Assembly: GCF_026625745.1 (NCBI RefSeq) | Contig: NZ_CP113061.1 | Coordinates: 2,257,501-2,321,500 of the forward strand | DNA length: 64,000 bases | Reading direction: 5' to 3' | From: Asticcacaulis sp. SL142 | GTDB taxonomy: Bacteria; Pseudomonadota; Alphaproteobacteria; Caulobacterales; Caulobacteraceae | In this document: positions 1-9,033 of the stretch, one piece after another | Layout: each line of letters begins with the position of its first letter | How positions within the stretch are numbered: position 1 is the stretch's first letter | Notes under the pieces: model-generated | The model's input: the letters and a program-made list of their open reading frames with translations, nothing else | Database searches by the model: none | What the model was told of the DNA's origin: nothing | Made by a program: the position numbers and the translations under genes

Positions 1-1671
1 GGCACGCCCCACAGCCTTAAGGATGCGCAGGACGCCTGGAATCACGGCCGCATGGATAACTGGCCGGCCGCCAAGCACAATCATTCGCTCGGCTATTTTA
101 CCCGCGCCGACATCCCGTTCCAGTATGCGCTGGCCGATGCCTTTACGCTGTGTGATGCTTACTTTTGCGCCATGCATTCGGGCACCAATCCGAACCGGGT
201 ATTCCACTGGGCCGGTAAAAACGTCGGCCCTAATGGCCCCGTTATCGACAACGGCTATGACGACATGAAGCACGATCCCAAAGGCCACGGCGGCTATGAC
301 TGGACGACCTATCCTGAACGCCTGAGTGCCGCGGGTGTGTCGTGGCAGGTCTATCAGGACATGAAGGATAACTTCACCGACAACCCCCTCGTCGGCTTCA
401 AGACCTATCGCGCTGCGGACAAAGCGACCGGTGGCAAGCTGGCTGAATTGGCGAAGCGGTCGGTGCGCACCCGCGATCTGGATAAGCTCAAAGAGGATGT
501 GCTGGCGGGCAAACTGCCGCAGGTGTCATGGATCGTCGGCACGGCTGAGGGGTCTGAGCATCCGTCGACCTCATCACCCGCCCAAGGGGCCGATTATACC
601 GCCAAGGTGCTTGATGCCCTCACCGCCAATCCTGAAGTTTGGGCCAAGACCGTTTTCCTGATTAATTTCGACGAAAATGACGGCTATTTCGACCATGTGC
701 CGCCGCCCGCACCGCCATCCCTGGATGAAAACGGCACACCGCTCGGCTTTGCTGAAGGGGCGGAGCCCGAATATCATCAGGGCGACGATAAATATCGCAA
801 CCGTCCTTACGGCCTTGGCCCGCGCGTGCCGATGTATGTGATCTCGCCGTGGTCAAAGGGTGGTTATGTCGCCTCAGAAGTGTTCGACCATACCTCGGTC
901 ATCCGCTTTATTGAGGCCCGTTTTGGCGTATCAGAACCTAATATCTCCGCCTGGCGACGGGCCGTGTGCGGTGATCTGACCTCATGTTTCGATTTCAAAA
1001 CGCCCAATGACCAGCCGTTTTTTGCCGCCATGCCGCAAACCACGGAACTGGCCGACCGCGCCCGAAGCTTAAGCGGTGAGACCAAGCCGCAGGCGCCGGA
1101 AACTCTGGTTGCACCGGTTCAGGCACAGGGCCAACGGCCGCGCCGGACCACGCCCTATGACTTGGGGTGCGGTGTAACCGCTGATCGCCAGCTCAGCCTG
1201 ACCAATAATAGTCTCGCAGGGGCGGCTGTCTTTCATGTCTATGACATGGATAACCTGGCCGCCATTCCGCGCCGCTTTACGGTGAACGCCGGTAAGGCCG
1301 TCGCCATGCCGCTGAAAGATACCGTTAATCTGTGGATATCCGGCCCGAACGGGTTTTTCCGCCGGATCGAAGGGCAAGCCGCCTTCACCTGTGACTGGGG
1401 GCCAAAGGGACTGGAACTGCGTAATCTGACCAAAGCCCCGCTGACCGTCATTTTGCGCGACGAAGCCTACGGCGCCCCGGCCCAGACGATCGCCCTGACG
1501 CCGCAGGAAACCCGTCTGGTGACCGTTGATCTGGCCGCTAGCCATAACTGGTACGATCTGAGCCTGACTTCGGGTGCGAGTAAACTGCGCCTAAGCGGTC
1601 ATATCGAAGACGGCAAGCCATCCCTGTCTGATCCGGCAGGATTTGGCGCGGCCAGACTGGACCTGGCCTAA
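1..1671 (+). CDS. Phosphocholine-specific phospholipase C, 5' end outside the window
   Basis: The reading frame is open from base 1, so the N-terminus, including any Tat signal and the first metal ligands, is missing; about 556 residues are visible. Family knowledge: these exported enzymes cleave phosphatidylcholine or sphingomyelin to phosphocholine. Seen: HSGTNPNR, the EHPSTSSPAQGADY block, and the metal/active-site stretch NFDENDGYFDHVPPP, all typical of the phosphoesterase domain, followed by two beta-rich repeats of the C-terminal DUF756 type from about base 1130 to the end. The first in-frame ATG (base 52) lies inside conserved sequence and is not the start. It ends 86 bases before pheS and is unlikely to be functionally tied to it. 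Confidence 0.9.
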   Translation, partial: GTPHSLKDAQDAWNHGRMDNWPAAKHNHSLGYFTRADIPFQYALADAFTLCDAYFCAMHSGTNPNRVFHWAGKNVGPNGPVIDNGYDDMKHDPKGHGGYDWTTYPERLSAAGVSWQVYQDMKDNFTDNPLVGFKTYRAADKATGGKLAELAKRSVRTRDLDKLKEDVLAGKLPQVSWIVGTAEGSEHPSTSSPAQGADYTAKVLDALTANPEVWAKTVFLINFDENDGYFDHVPPPAPPSLDENGTPLGFAEGAEPEYHQGDDKYRNRPYGLGPRVPMYVISPWSKGGYVASEVFDHTSVIRFIEARFGVSEPNISAWRRAVCGDLTSCFDFKTPNDQPFFAAMPQTTELADRARSLSGETKPQAPETLVAPVQAQGQRPRRTTPYDLGCGVTADRQLSLTNNSLAGAAVFHVYDMDNLAAIPRRFTVNAGKAVAMPLKDTVNLWISGPNGFFRRIEGQAAFTCDWGPKGLELRNLTKAPLTVILRDEAYGAPAQTIALTPQETRLVTVDLAASHNWYDLSLTSGASKLRLSGHIEDGKPSLSDPAGFGAARLDLA

Positions 1672-1757
1672 GCGGGACACGGAAACATTTTTTGCTTTCA
1701 TGACGCGGGGCTTTCGCCTAAACAACCGGCCTGCAAAGGCTTTGAGTTGATCCGATC

Positions 1758-2831
1758 ATGAGCGATTATTCCGCGTTACAAACCGAAATCGAGGCTGAAA
1801 TTGCCGCAGCCCAGGACCTTGCCACGCTTGATGCCGTGCGCGTCTCGGCGCTGGGTAAGACTGGCCGCATTTCCGGCCTGCTGAAGACGCTGGGCGCCCT
1901 GCCGCCCGAAGACCGCAAAGCCACGGGGGCGGCCATCAATGCCGTGCGCGATCAGGTTCAATCCGCGCTCGATGCCCGCAAGGATGTACTTGAGGCTGAG
2001 CACCTGACCAAACGGCTTGAGCGCGAGCGCGTTGATCTCAGCCTGCCTTCGGCCCCTCGCCCCAAGGGCGGCGTCCACCCGACCATGCAGGTCATGGATG
2101 AGATGATTGCCATCTTCGCTGACATGGGCTTTGAGGTCGCCGAAGGGCCGGATATCGAAGACGATTTCCATAACTTCACCGCGCTCAATTTTCCGGAAAA
2201 GCACCCAGCGCGGGAAATGCACGATACTTTCTTTTTCCACCCCAATGAAGGCGGGATCAGGAAACTTTTACGCACCCACACCTCACCGGTGCAGATCCGC
2301 ACCATGATCTCTGGCAAGCCGCCGTTTCGCCTGATCGTGCCGGGGCGCGTCTTCCGCAACGATTCCGATCAGACCCACACCCCGATGTTCCATCAGATCG
2401 AAGGTCTGGTGATCGACAAAACCATCCACATGGGCCACCTGAAATGGGTGTTCGACACCTTTATCGCCCGCTTTTTTGAGACCGATAAGGTCATCACCCA
2501 GTTTCGGCCGCACCACTTCCCGTTCACCGAACCCTCGGCAGAGATGGATGTGCGCTATACCCGCAACGGCAATGAACTGAAAATCGGTGACGGCGACAAG
2601 TGGATGGAAATCTTAGGCTCCGGCATGGTGCATCCGAATGTGCTGACCGCCTGCGGGATCGACCCGAACGCGTATCAGGGCTTTGCCTTTGGCATGGGTG
2701 TTGATCGTCTGGCCATGCTCAAATACGGCGTGCCCGATCTGCGCGATATGTTCGCCGCCGATACCCGCTGGCTGAACCACTATGGCTTTAGCGGGTTTAG
2801 CGCACCGAATAACGCAAGCGGCCTAAGTTAA
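1758..2831 (+). CDS. pheS: Phenylalanyl-tRNA synthetase alpha subunit
   Basis: Makes the catalytic half of the alpha2beta2 enzyme that charges tRNA-Phe in the cytoplasm. The 357 residues match the usual bacterial PheS length. Seen: an N-terminal coiled-coil region (roughly residues 1-85) for tRNA binding, then the class II synthetase core with [10 protein letters not shown], the HDTFFF segment, [12 protein letters not shown], the motif-2 stretch [21 protein letters not shown], and the motif-3 region [17 protein letters not shown]. Followed after 49 bases by pheT in the usual order, with a small G/C-rich hairpin between them. Confidence 0.98.
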   Translation: MSDYSALQTEIEAEIAAAQDLATLDAVRVSALGKTGRISGLLKTLGALPPEDRKATGAAINAVRDQVQSALDARKDVLEAEHLTKRLERERVDLSLPSAPRPKGGVHPTMQVMDEMIAIFADMGFEVAEGPDIEDDFHNFTALNFPEKHPAREMHDTFFFHPNEGGIRKLLRTHTSPVQIRTMISGKPPFRLIVPGRVFRNDSDQTHTPMFHQIEGLVIDKTIHMGHLKWVFDTFIARFFETDKVITQFRPHHFPFTEPSAEMDVRYTRNGNELKIGDGDKWMEILGSGMVHPNVLTACGIDPNAYQGFAFGMGVDRLAMLKYGVPDLRDMFAADTRWLNHYGFSGFSAPNNASGLS

Positions 2832-2838
2832 GTAAGAC

Positions 2839-2855
2839 GAGGGGTCACAGACCCC
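2839..2855. repeat. Short G/C hairpin between pheS and pheT
   Basis: A 7-bp perfect stem (AGGGGTC / GACCCCT) with an ACA loop, followed by TTGACCCC. There is no U-tract, so it is a poor intrinsic terminator. It shares the CCCTTGACCC tail with the hairpin at 8997-9016, suggesting both belong to a small dispersed hairpin repeat family rather than being gene-specific signals. Confidence 0.6.
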
Positions 2856-2880
2856 TTGACCCCAATACAAAGTCAAGAAC

Positions 2881-5343
2881 ATGAAATTCTCCCTAAGCTG
2901 GCTCAAAGATCACTTCGACACCGACGCCGACATAAATGCGGTAGCCGACGCCATGACCATGGCCGGGCTTGAGGTCGAAGACATTCACGATCCGGCCAAG
3001 CTGCTGAAACCCTTTAGCGTCGCCAAGGTCGTATCTGCCGCCCAGCACCCCAACGCCGACCGTTTGCAGGTCTTGCAGGTCGATACCGTCGACGGCCGCA
3101 AAGAAATCGTCTGCGGCGCGCCCAATGCCCGCGCCGGTATGACCACCATCTATGCGCCAATCGGGGCTTATGTGCCGGGCCTTGATGTCACCCTGGTCGA
3201 AAAGCCGGTGCGTGGTGTCATCTCCAACGGCATGATGTGCTCAGCCTCCGAACTGCAACTGTCCGATGAGAGCGACGGTATTTTGGAACTGTCCGACGAT
3301 CTGGCGGTCGGCACACCTGCCGCCGTGGTGTTTGGTGCCGAACCCGTCATCGATTTCGAAGTCACGCCCAACCGTCCCGACTGGCTGGGCGTGCACGGCA
3401 TCGCCCGCGACCTGGCCGCCACCGGTTTGGGCACGTTCAAGGATAAGGCCATAGAGCCGATCAGGGGCACCTTCCCGTCGCCGATTTCGGTCAAGGTCGA
3501 TGGCGACGCCTGCCCCTATTTTTCCGGGCGCGTTATTCGCGGCGTAAAGAATGGCCCCTCGCCCAAGTGGTTGCAGGATAAGCTGACCTCTATTGGCCTC
3601 AAGCCCATTTCGGCTCTGGTCGATATCACCAACTACCTGTCGTTCGACCGTGCGCGCCCGCTCCATGTTTATGATCTGGCCAAGCTGTCAGGAAATGTGA
3701 TTGAGGCAAACACAGGCAGGTATTTGCGTGATAAGCTTCATGGAGAAAATGCTGATAAATACCCAACCGCAGGCGTCCTCTTGCAGGCTATTGATGGTTA
3801 TTATTACCCAATAACTCTAGATACTTGCGTAATTTTGGCTGACAACGGCAAACAGATCCTAGGATTTGGCGGCGTTATGGGTGGGGAATCCACAAAAGTG
3901 GATGAGCAAACCACCGATGTCTTCCTCGAATGTGCCTGGTTCGACCCGATCCGCACGGCGCAGACGGGCCGTGACACCAAGATCACCTCGGATGCCCTTT
4001 ATCGCTTTGCCCGCGGCGTAGACCCGGAATCGGTCGTGCCGGGACTTGAACTGGCCACCCGTCTGATCCTTGACCTGTGCGGCGGCGAAGCCTCAGAGAT
4101 CGTCGTCGAAGGCGCGCCCCCTGCCCGCCGCGCCGATGTGACCTTCGATCCAGCCTATGTCGAGAAGCTAACCGGCCTTGAGGTGCCAAACGACCAGATT
4201 GAGACCATCCTGACCGCCCTTGGGTTTGGCGTGACGAAAACCCAAAATAGTTCCGGGCCGTGGACCGTCTCCGTGCCGTCCTTCCGCCGCGATGTAGACG
4301 GTAAGGCCGATCTGGTTGAAGAAGTCGCGCGCATCTATGGCTTCAACAAAATCCCATCGACGCCGTTACCGACGGTCGCACCAAAAAACGGCGGCGTCCT
4401 GACACCCCAACAAGCCCGCGCCCGCACGGCCCGCCGCGCTCTGGCGGCCTTTGGTTACAGCGAGGCGGTGACATGGTCGTTTATGCGTCAGGACTGGGCC
4501 AAACTGTTCGGCGGCGGCGACGATAAACTGGTGCTAGCTAATCCGATCGCCTCGGAACTGAACTGTATGCGCCCGTCCGTTCTGCCCAACCTGCTCGAAG
4601 CCGCCGGTCGCAATGCGTCTAAGGGCTTTGCCGGGGCGCAACTGTTTGAAATCGGGCCGGTCTATTTTGGCGATGAACCGAACGATCAGAAAACCGTGAT
4701 TACGGCGGTTAAGGCCCCAACCAAGGTGCGCCACTGGGGTGCCACCGGTGAGGATGGGTTGTTCGCGCTCAAATCCGACCTGATGCGCCTGCTGGAAGAG
4801 ATCAATGTGCCGGTGGCGTCCCTTCAACTGGTGCAGGGCTCAAACACGGCGCACTGGCATCCGGGTCGGTCGGCGCGCTTGCAACTGGGGCCAAAGCAGG
4901 TGCTGGCCGAATTTGGCGAACTGCACCCCAGCGTACTGAAAACCCTCGATCTTGACGGGCCGGTGACCGGCGGAGGCCATGTTGGTTTTGAGATCAGACT
5001 TGACCTGTTGCCGCAACCCAAGGCCAAATCCGGCAAATCGAAGGGCGCGCTTAGTATATCGAACCTCATGCCCCTGACCCGCGATTTCGCATTTGTGGCT
5101 GAGGATACTCTGGCCGCCGGTGATCTGGTGCGCGCCATCAAGAGTGCGGATAAGGCGCTGATTTCCGACGCTCAGGTGTTTGATATCTATACCGGCGCAG
5201 GCGTGGCTGAGGGTCACAAATCCGTGGCGGTCGAAGTCACCCTGACGCCGCAGGACAAGACCCTGACCGATGCCGATATCGAGGCCGTCTCGCAAAAGAT
5301 CATCGCTGCTGCGGGGAAAGCTGGCGCGACGCTCAGGTCATAA
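2881..5343 (+). CDS. pheT: Phenylalanyl-tRNA synthetase beta subunit, with an unusual AT-rich insert
   Basis: Partner of PheS; carries tRNA-binding and editing domains. Seen in order: the EMAP-II-like tRNA-binding domain (about residues 39-150, with [15 protein letters not shown]), the B3/4 editing domain ([17 protein letters not shown] upstream, [10 protein letters not shown] inside), B5 with the [17 protein letters not shown] stretch, the class II-like core, and a C-terminal ferredoxin-fold anticodon-binding domain. At 820 residues it is slightly longer than its relatives. Residues about 270-340 (bases about 3690-3903) include roughly 15-20 extra residues and use AT-rich codons unlike the rest of the gene, although the frame stays open and conserved flanks resume. 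The stop codon lies inside a perfect 20-bp tandem duplication. Confidence 0.97.
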   Translation: MKFSLSWLKDHFDTDADINAVADAMTMAGLEVEDIHDPAKLLKPFSVAKVVSAAQHPNADRLQVLQVDTVDGRKEIVCGAPNARAGMTTIYAPIGAYVPGLDVTLVEKPVRGVISNGMMCSASELQLSDESDGILELSDDLAVGTPAAVVFGAEPVIDFEVTPNRPDWLGVHGIARDLAATGLGTFKDKAIEPIRGTFPSPISVKVDGDACPYFSGRVIRGVKNGPSPKWLQDKLTSIGLKPISALVDITNYLSFDRARPLHVYDLAKLSGNVIEANTGRYLRDKLHGENADKYPTAGVLLQAIDGYYYPITLDTCVILADNGKQILGFGGVMGGESTKVDEQTTDVFLECAWFDPIRTAQTGRDTKITSDALYRFARGVDPESVVPGLELATRLILDLCGGEASEIVVEGAPPARRADVTFDPAYVEKLTGLEVPNDQIETILTALGFGVTKTQNSSGPWTVSVPSFRRDVDGKADLVEEVARIYGFNKIPSTPLPTVAPKNGGVLTPQQARARTARRALAAFGYSEAVTWSFMRQDWAKLFGGGDDKLVLANPIASELNCMRPSVLPNLLEAAGRNASKGFAGAQLFEIGPVYFGDEPNDQKTVITAVKAPTKVRHWGATGEDGLFALKSDLMRLLEEINVPVASLQLVQGSNTAHWHPGRSARLQLGPKQVLAEFGELHPSVLKTLDLDGPVTGGGHVGFEIRLDLLPQPKAKSGKSKGALSISNLMPLTRDFAFVAEDTLAAGDLVRAIKSADKALISDAQVFDIYTGAGVAEGHKSVAVEVTLTPQDKTLTDADIEAVSQKIIAAAGKAGATLRS

Positions 5344-5372
5344 GCTGTTTATTCAGGTCATAAGCTGTTTAT
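5333..5372. repeat. Perfect 20-bp tandem duplication across the pheT stop codon
   Basis: Two identical adjacent copies (5333-5352 and 5353-5372) of a 20-bp unit beginning TCAGGTCATAAG. The first copy contains the last pheT codons and its TAA stop; the second is now untranslated. The perfect identity indicates a recent slippage or unequal-repair event. Confidence 0.95.
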
Positions 5373-5490
5373 AAGGATGGCATTAGGAATATAGGCTTAA
5401 CGGCAACCATATATCTCCGTTGTTGAAAATCCTTAACCTTTGCGTGCCAGCCTCGTAATCCTTGCATAAGGGGCATACGGGGCGGCATCC

Positions 5491-7266
5491 ATGGACACGG
5501 CAGAGACGGTAGTACCGGACACTGACGCAAACGGCGCGGACAGGTCTGAACGCACGCCCGATATACATCCCGCCGCCGTCGCTATCGCAGCGGCCTCCCT
5601 GCTCTTGTCCGCCTGTGGCGGCGGAGGGGGCGGAGGTTCCGGTGGTGGCTCCGGTAGCGGGGTCAGCCCTCCACCCCCGCCGATCACACCGGTCAGCACC
5701 TCTCAGGCCGCACGATTCCTGCTGCAGGCGCAGTTTTCAGCCTCGGAATCCGATGTCAGCAGCGTTCAGTCCTTGGGCATCTCCGGCTGGCTCGACGCCC
5801 GCATGAACGAGGCACCGGGGCCAACGGGCGTGGCCTGGCTGGATTCGCGCGGCCACAATGCCATAACCTCTGAGCAGACCTATTTTAATCCGGTGTTCGG
5901 CGACTGGATGATCTGGAATCAGGTACTGACCAGCCCGGATCAGTTACGCAAACGCATCGCACTGGCCCTGTCCGAACATTTTGTGGTGTCGCTTAATCCC
6001 ATCGATGGCTTTTATCCGCCCTACTGCATCGCCGCCTATTGGGACATGCTGGCCCGAAACGCCTTTGGCAATTTCCGCACCCTGCTGGAGGACGTGACCT
6101 TAAGCGTGGCTATGGGCATGTATCTCAACACGCTCGGTAACGAGAAGGAAAACGCCCAAGGCCGGCAGCCGGATGAAAACTATGCCCGTGAGGTGATGCA
6201 GCTTTTCACCCTTGGTCTCTATCAGCTCAATAACGATGGCTCGATCAAGACGGATCTGCTTACCGGCGCCAAGCTTGAGACCTACACCCAGTCCGATGTC
6301 ACCAATCTGGCGCGGGTCTTTACCGGCTATGAGCGCGATCTGACCGGCGTGACGACCACGCCTAACCCGGTCCCCGGCCTGAACTACCCGATCCCCAATA
6401 CCCGCTACGTTACGAACCCGATGAAACTAACGGCCGGCAAACATTCGATGCTGGAGGTCAATTTTTTGGGGACAAATATCCCCGCAAATACCGAAGGCAC
6501 AGCCGCGCTCAAAACCGCACTCGATGCTTTGTTCAACCACCCCAATGTCGGGCCGTTCTTTGCGCGGGCCATGATCCAGCGGCTGGTGACTTCAAACCCA
6601 AGTGCCGCCTATATCAACCGGGTCGCGTCAGCGTTTAATAATAATGGCTCCGGCGTGCGCGGCGATCTCAAAGCCTTCTGGAAGGCCCTGTTTAACGATC
6701 CGGAAGCGCTCACGGTACCGACCGCCGACACGGCGGGTAAACTGCGTGAGCCGATGATCCGGTTCGTGCAATTGCTGCGCACGGCCGGATTTGCGTCTTG
6801 GAGTGGTAAATACGAAATCTATGACCTGACCAATCCTGATTTCGGTCTGGGCCAAAGCCCGCTGCGCTCAGGCTCGGTGTTCAACTTCTTCCGCCCCGGC
6901 TATGTACCGCCCAATACGACGCTGGCCGACCGCAATGCGGTGGCGCCGGAGTTCCAGTTGGTCAATGAAAGCTCGATCGCCAGCTATCTGAATTTCACAC
7001 TCCACGTCATGAAGAACGGTTATGCCGACATCGACCTGACCTATACCCGGCCGCTGACGATGGTGACGGATACGACGGCGCTGGTGAACTGGCTGAACCT
7101 TTACATGACCGGCGATCAGCTCTCGCCCGCCACGGTCAGCCTGATCAAGACCGCGCTCGATTCCGTGCCGGTCAGTGCCACCTCGACCGACGCCCAGAAA
7201 ATCGACCGCATGTGGTCGGCCTTCCTGCTGGTCATCGCCAGCCCTGAATATCTGATCCAGAAGTGA
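5491..7266 (+). CDS. DUF1800 domain lipoprotein
   Basis: A 591-residue exported protein. Seen: a 27-residue leading segment, a hydrophobic stretch ending in the lipobox LLSAC (Cys at about residue 42), then a Gly/Ser-rich linker and the DUF1800 domain, with the typical RFLLQAQFSASESDV start, QLRKRIALALSEHFVVS, DENYAREVMQLFTLGL and NFFRPGYVPP. The biochemical function of this family is unknown. It is almost always followed by a DUF1501 gene, as here with a 9-base gap, so the two are probably one operon acting in the cell envelope. The start at 5491 is the first ATG of the open frame; the long lead before the lipobox is common in this family. Confidence 0.88.
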   Translation: MDTAETVVPDTDANGADRSERTPDIHPAAVAIAAASLLLSACGGGGGGGSGGGSGSGVSPPPPPITPVSTSQAARFLLQAQFSASESDVSSVQSLGISGWLDARMNEAPGPTGVAWLDSRGHNAITSEQTYFNPVFGDWMIWNQVLTSPDQLRKRIALALSEHFVVSLNPIDGFYPPYCIAAYWDMLARNAFGNFRTLLEDVTLSVAMGMYLNTLGNEKENAQGRQPDENYAREVMQLFTLGLYQLNNDGSIKTDLLTGAKLETYTQSDVTNLARVFTGYERDLTGVTTTPNPVPGLNYPIPNTRYVTNPMKLTAGKHSMLEVNFLGTNIPANTEGTAALKTALDALFNHPNVGPFFARAMIQRLVTSNPSAAYINRVASAFNNNGSGVRGDLKAFWKALFNDPEALTVPTADTAGKLREPMIRFVQLLRTAGFASWSGKYEIYDLTNPDFGLGQSPLRSGSVFNFFRPGYVPPNTTLADRNAVAPEFQLVNESSIASYLNFTLHVMKNGYADIDLTYTRPLTMVTDTTALVNWLNLYMTGDQLSPATVSLIKTALDSVPVSATSTDAQKIDRMWSAFLLVIASPEYLIQK

Positions 7267-7275
7267 GGCCTTAAG

Positions 7276-8679
7276 ATGCACATCAACCGCTCAAAAGACC
7301 TGACCCGCCGCGCGTTGTTTAGCCGTGCCGCTGCATTGGGCGGAATGGGGGTGGCAGCACCCTTGGCCATGAATCTGGCCAGCTTTGGCGAAGCCGCCGC
7401 CTTCAACGCCACCGACTATAAGGCCATTGTCTGCATCTTTCTCTATGGTGGCAACGACCATGCCCATACGGTTGTGCCCTATGATGCCACCAACCATGCG
7501 CTTTACAGCACAATCCGCGGCAGCATTGCCTATGACCGGGCCGATCTTGCCGCCACCGCTTTGACCCCGACCGGTCAGACCCTGCCGCACGGCCTGCAAT
7601 ATGCCCTGTCGCCGTCCCTGCCGGGCCTGAAAGCCCTGTTTGATCAGGGCCGCCTCGGCGTGCAGCTTAATGTCGGGCCGCTGATTACACCGCTGACCCT
7701 GGCGCAATATGAGCACCCCAACCGCACGCTCTATCCTTTGCCGCCCAAGCTGTTTTCGCACAATGACCAGCAGTCGGTGTGGCAAGCGCTGGGCTCAGAG
7801 GGGGCGACCGTCGGCTGGGGCGGGCTGATGGGCGATCTTGCCCTGTCGTCCAATGGCCTGTCGACCATGACCTGCATTTCCGCCGCCGGTAACGCCGTCT
7901 TCCTGTCGGGCCAAAACGCGCTGCAATATCAGGTCGGCTCTAATGGCGCGGTCTCGATCGATGCCCTGCGCTATATCGCCACCGGCAATGACAATGTCCA
8001 GGATGCGCTCTATACCCTGCTGACTCAGGGCCGTACGCATGTGATGGAAGAAGAATATGCCAAGGTCGTCCGACGCAGCATCGACCTTCAGGGCACGGTC
8101 AATAATGCTATCGCCCCCATTAACCTGACCACCAATTTTAACCCGGATGGTCAGAACAATTCGCTGGCCAACCAGCTTAAAATCATCGCCCGCATGATCG
8201 GGGCCCGCAATACGCTGGGCACCAAACGCCAGATCTATTTCGCGTCGCTCGGCGGGTTTGATACTCATGACGGCCTGATGGAAGATCACCCAGGCCTGAT
8301 GGCGCGACTTGATGAAGCCATGCTGGCCTTTTATCAGGCCACCCTTGAGCTGGGGGTGGCTGATAAGGTCACCACCTTCACCGCCTCCGACTTTGGCCGA
8401 ACCCTGGCCTCAAACGGCGACGGCACCGACCACGGCTGGGGCGGCCACCATTTCATCATGGGCGGGGCGGTCAATGGCCGTAAATTCTACGGCACCGCGC
8501 CAACCGTATCCATCACCGACGATGAACAGGTGGGTCAGGGCCGACTTTTGCCAACCACCTCGGTCGATCAGTTTGCCGCGACCCTGGCGCGCTGGTTTGG
8601 GGTTTCAAACACCGAACTGCCCGGAGTTTTGCCGAATCTCGGCAACTTCGCCACGTCGAATCTGGGTTTTATGGTTTAA
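7276..8679 (+). CDS. DUF1501 domain protein with Tat-type signal
   Basis: A 467-residue protein of the DUF1501 family, which has a sulfatase/alkaline-phosphatase-like fold but no proven reaction. The N-terminus carries a twin-arginine signal (LTRRALFSRAAALGG) followed by a hydrophobic region and an Ala-rich cleavage site near residue 42, so it should be exported folded. Family blocks include IFLYGGNDHAHTVVPYD, FSHNDQQSVWQ, GGFDTHDG and TDHGWGGHHFIMGG; the His/Asp residues in the last two look like metal ligands. It is paired with the DUF1800 lipoprotein immediately upstream. Confidence 0.9.
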   Translation: MHINRSKDLTRRALFSRAAALGGMGVAAPLAMNLASFGEAAAFNATDYKAIVCIFLYGGNDHAHTVVPYDATNHALYSTIRGSIAYDRADLAATALTPTGQTLPHGLQYALSPSLPGLKALFDQGRLGVQLNVGPLITPLTLAQYEHPNRTLYPLPPKLFSHNDQQSVWQALGSEGATVGWGGLMGDLALSSNGLSTMTCISAAGNAVFLSGQNALQYQVGSNGAVSIDALRYIATGNDNVQDALYTLLTQGRTHVMEEEYAKVVRRSIDLQGTVNNAIAPINLTTNFNPDGQNNSLANQLKIIARMIGARNTLGTKRQIYFASLGGFDTHDGLMEDHPGLMARLDEAMLAFYQATLELGVADKVTTFTASDFGRTLASNGDGTDHGWGGHHFIMGGAVNGRKFYGTAPTVSITDDEQVGQGRLLPTTSVDQFAATLARWFGVSNTELPGVLPNLGNFATSNLGFMV

Positions 8680-8780
8680 ACCCGTTTACTCAACTTTTAT
8701 CCACAAGCTTAATCTTTCGAGCGCATTTTGAGCTTCAGACACTCGCATGCGGCGGGGGCTTTCATTTCGGATAGAGTATC

Positions 8781-8996
8781 ATGCTGGCATTAAACACAGC
8801 CATCGGTGGGCTGATGAGCGCACAGGCGCGCTTTGACAAAAGTGCGGTCAAAACGGTTCAGGACATCGCTCAGGGTAAGGATATCGTCAGCGATTTCGTC
8901 GATCAGATCCAGGCCCGCACCGCCTTTGAAGCCAATATCAGCGTCATCAAAACCGTCAACGAAACCACCGGTCGTTTGCTGGATATGAAGGCCTAA
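8781..8996 (+). CDS. 71-residue flagellar rod/hook C-terminal-like protein
   Basis: A small protein whose C-terminal half (IQARTAFEANISVIKT...LLDMKA) strongly resembles the C-terminal helix of flagellar rod and hook proteins (FlgC/FlgE/FlgG type: a Q-R-AFEAN block ending in LLDMKA). Its N-terminus (ALNTAIGGLMSAQARFDKSA) also resembles the start of that family. It therefore looks like the two terminal coiled-coil helices joined without the central domain. No other flagellar gene is in the window. Either a mini axial protein, an adaptor, or a reduced gene; function unproven. A hairpin follows the stop immediately. Confidence 0.7.
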   Translation: MLALNTAIGGLMSAQARFDKSAVKTVQDIAQGKDIVSDFVDQIQARTAFEANISVIKTVNETTGRLLDMKA

Positions 8997-9016
8997 CAAG
9001 GGGGCAAGCCCCCTTG
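8997..9016. terminator. G/C hairpin between convergent genes
   Basis: A perfect 9-bp inverted repeat (CAAGGGGGC / GCCCCCTTG) with an AA spacer starts one base after the stop of the small flagellar-like gene and lies 17 bases before the end of convergent pbpC. It lacks a U-tract, so any termination is likely weak. It shares its CCCTTGACCC tail with the hairpin at 2839. Confidence 0.55.
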
Positions 9017-9033
9017 ACCCGTAACTAAGCAAG

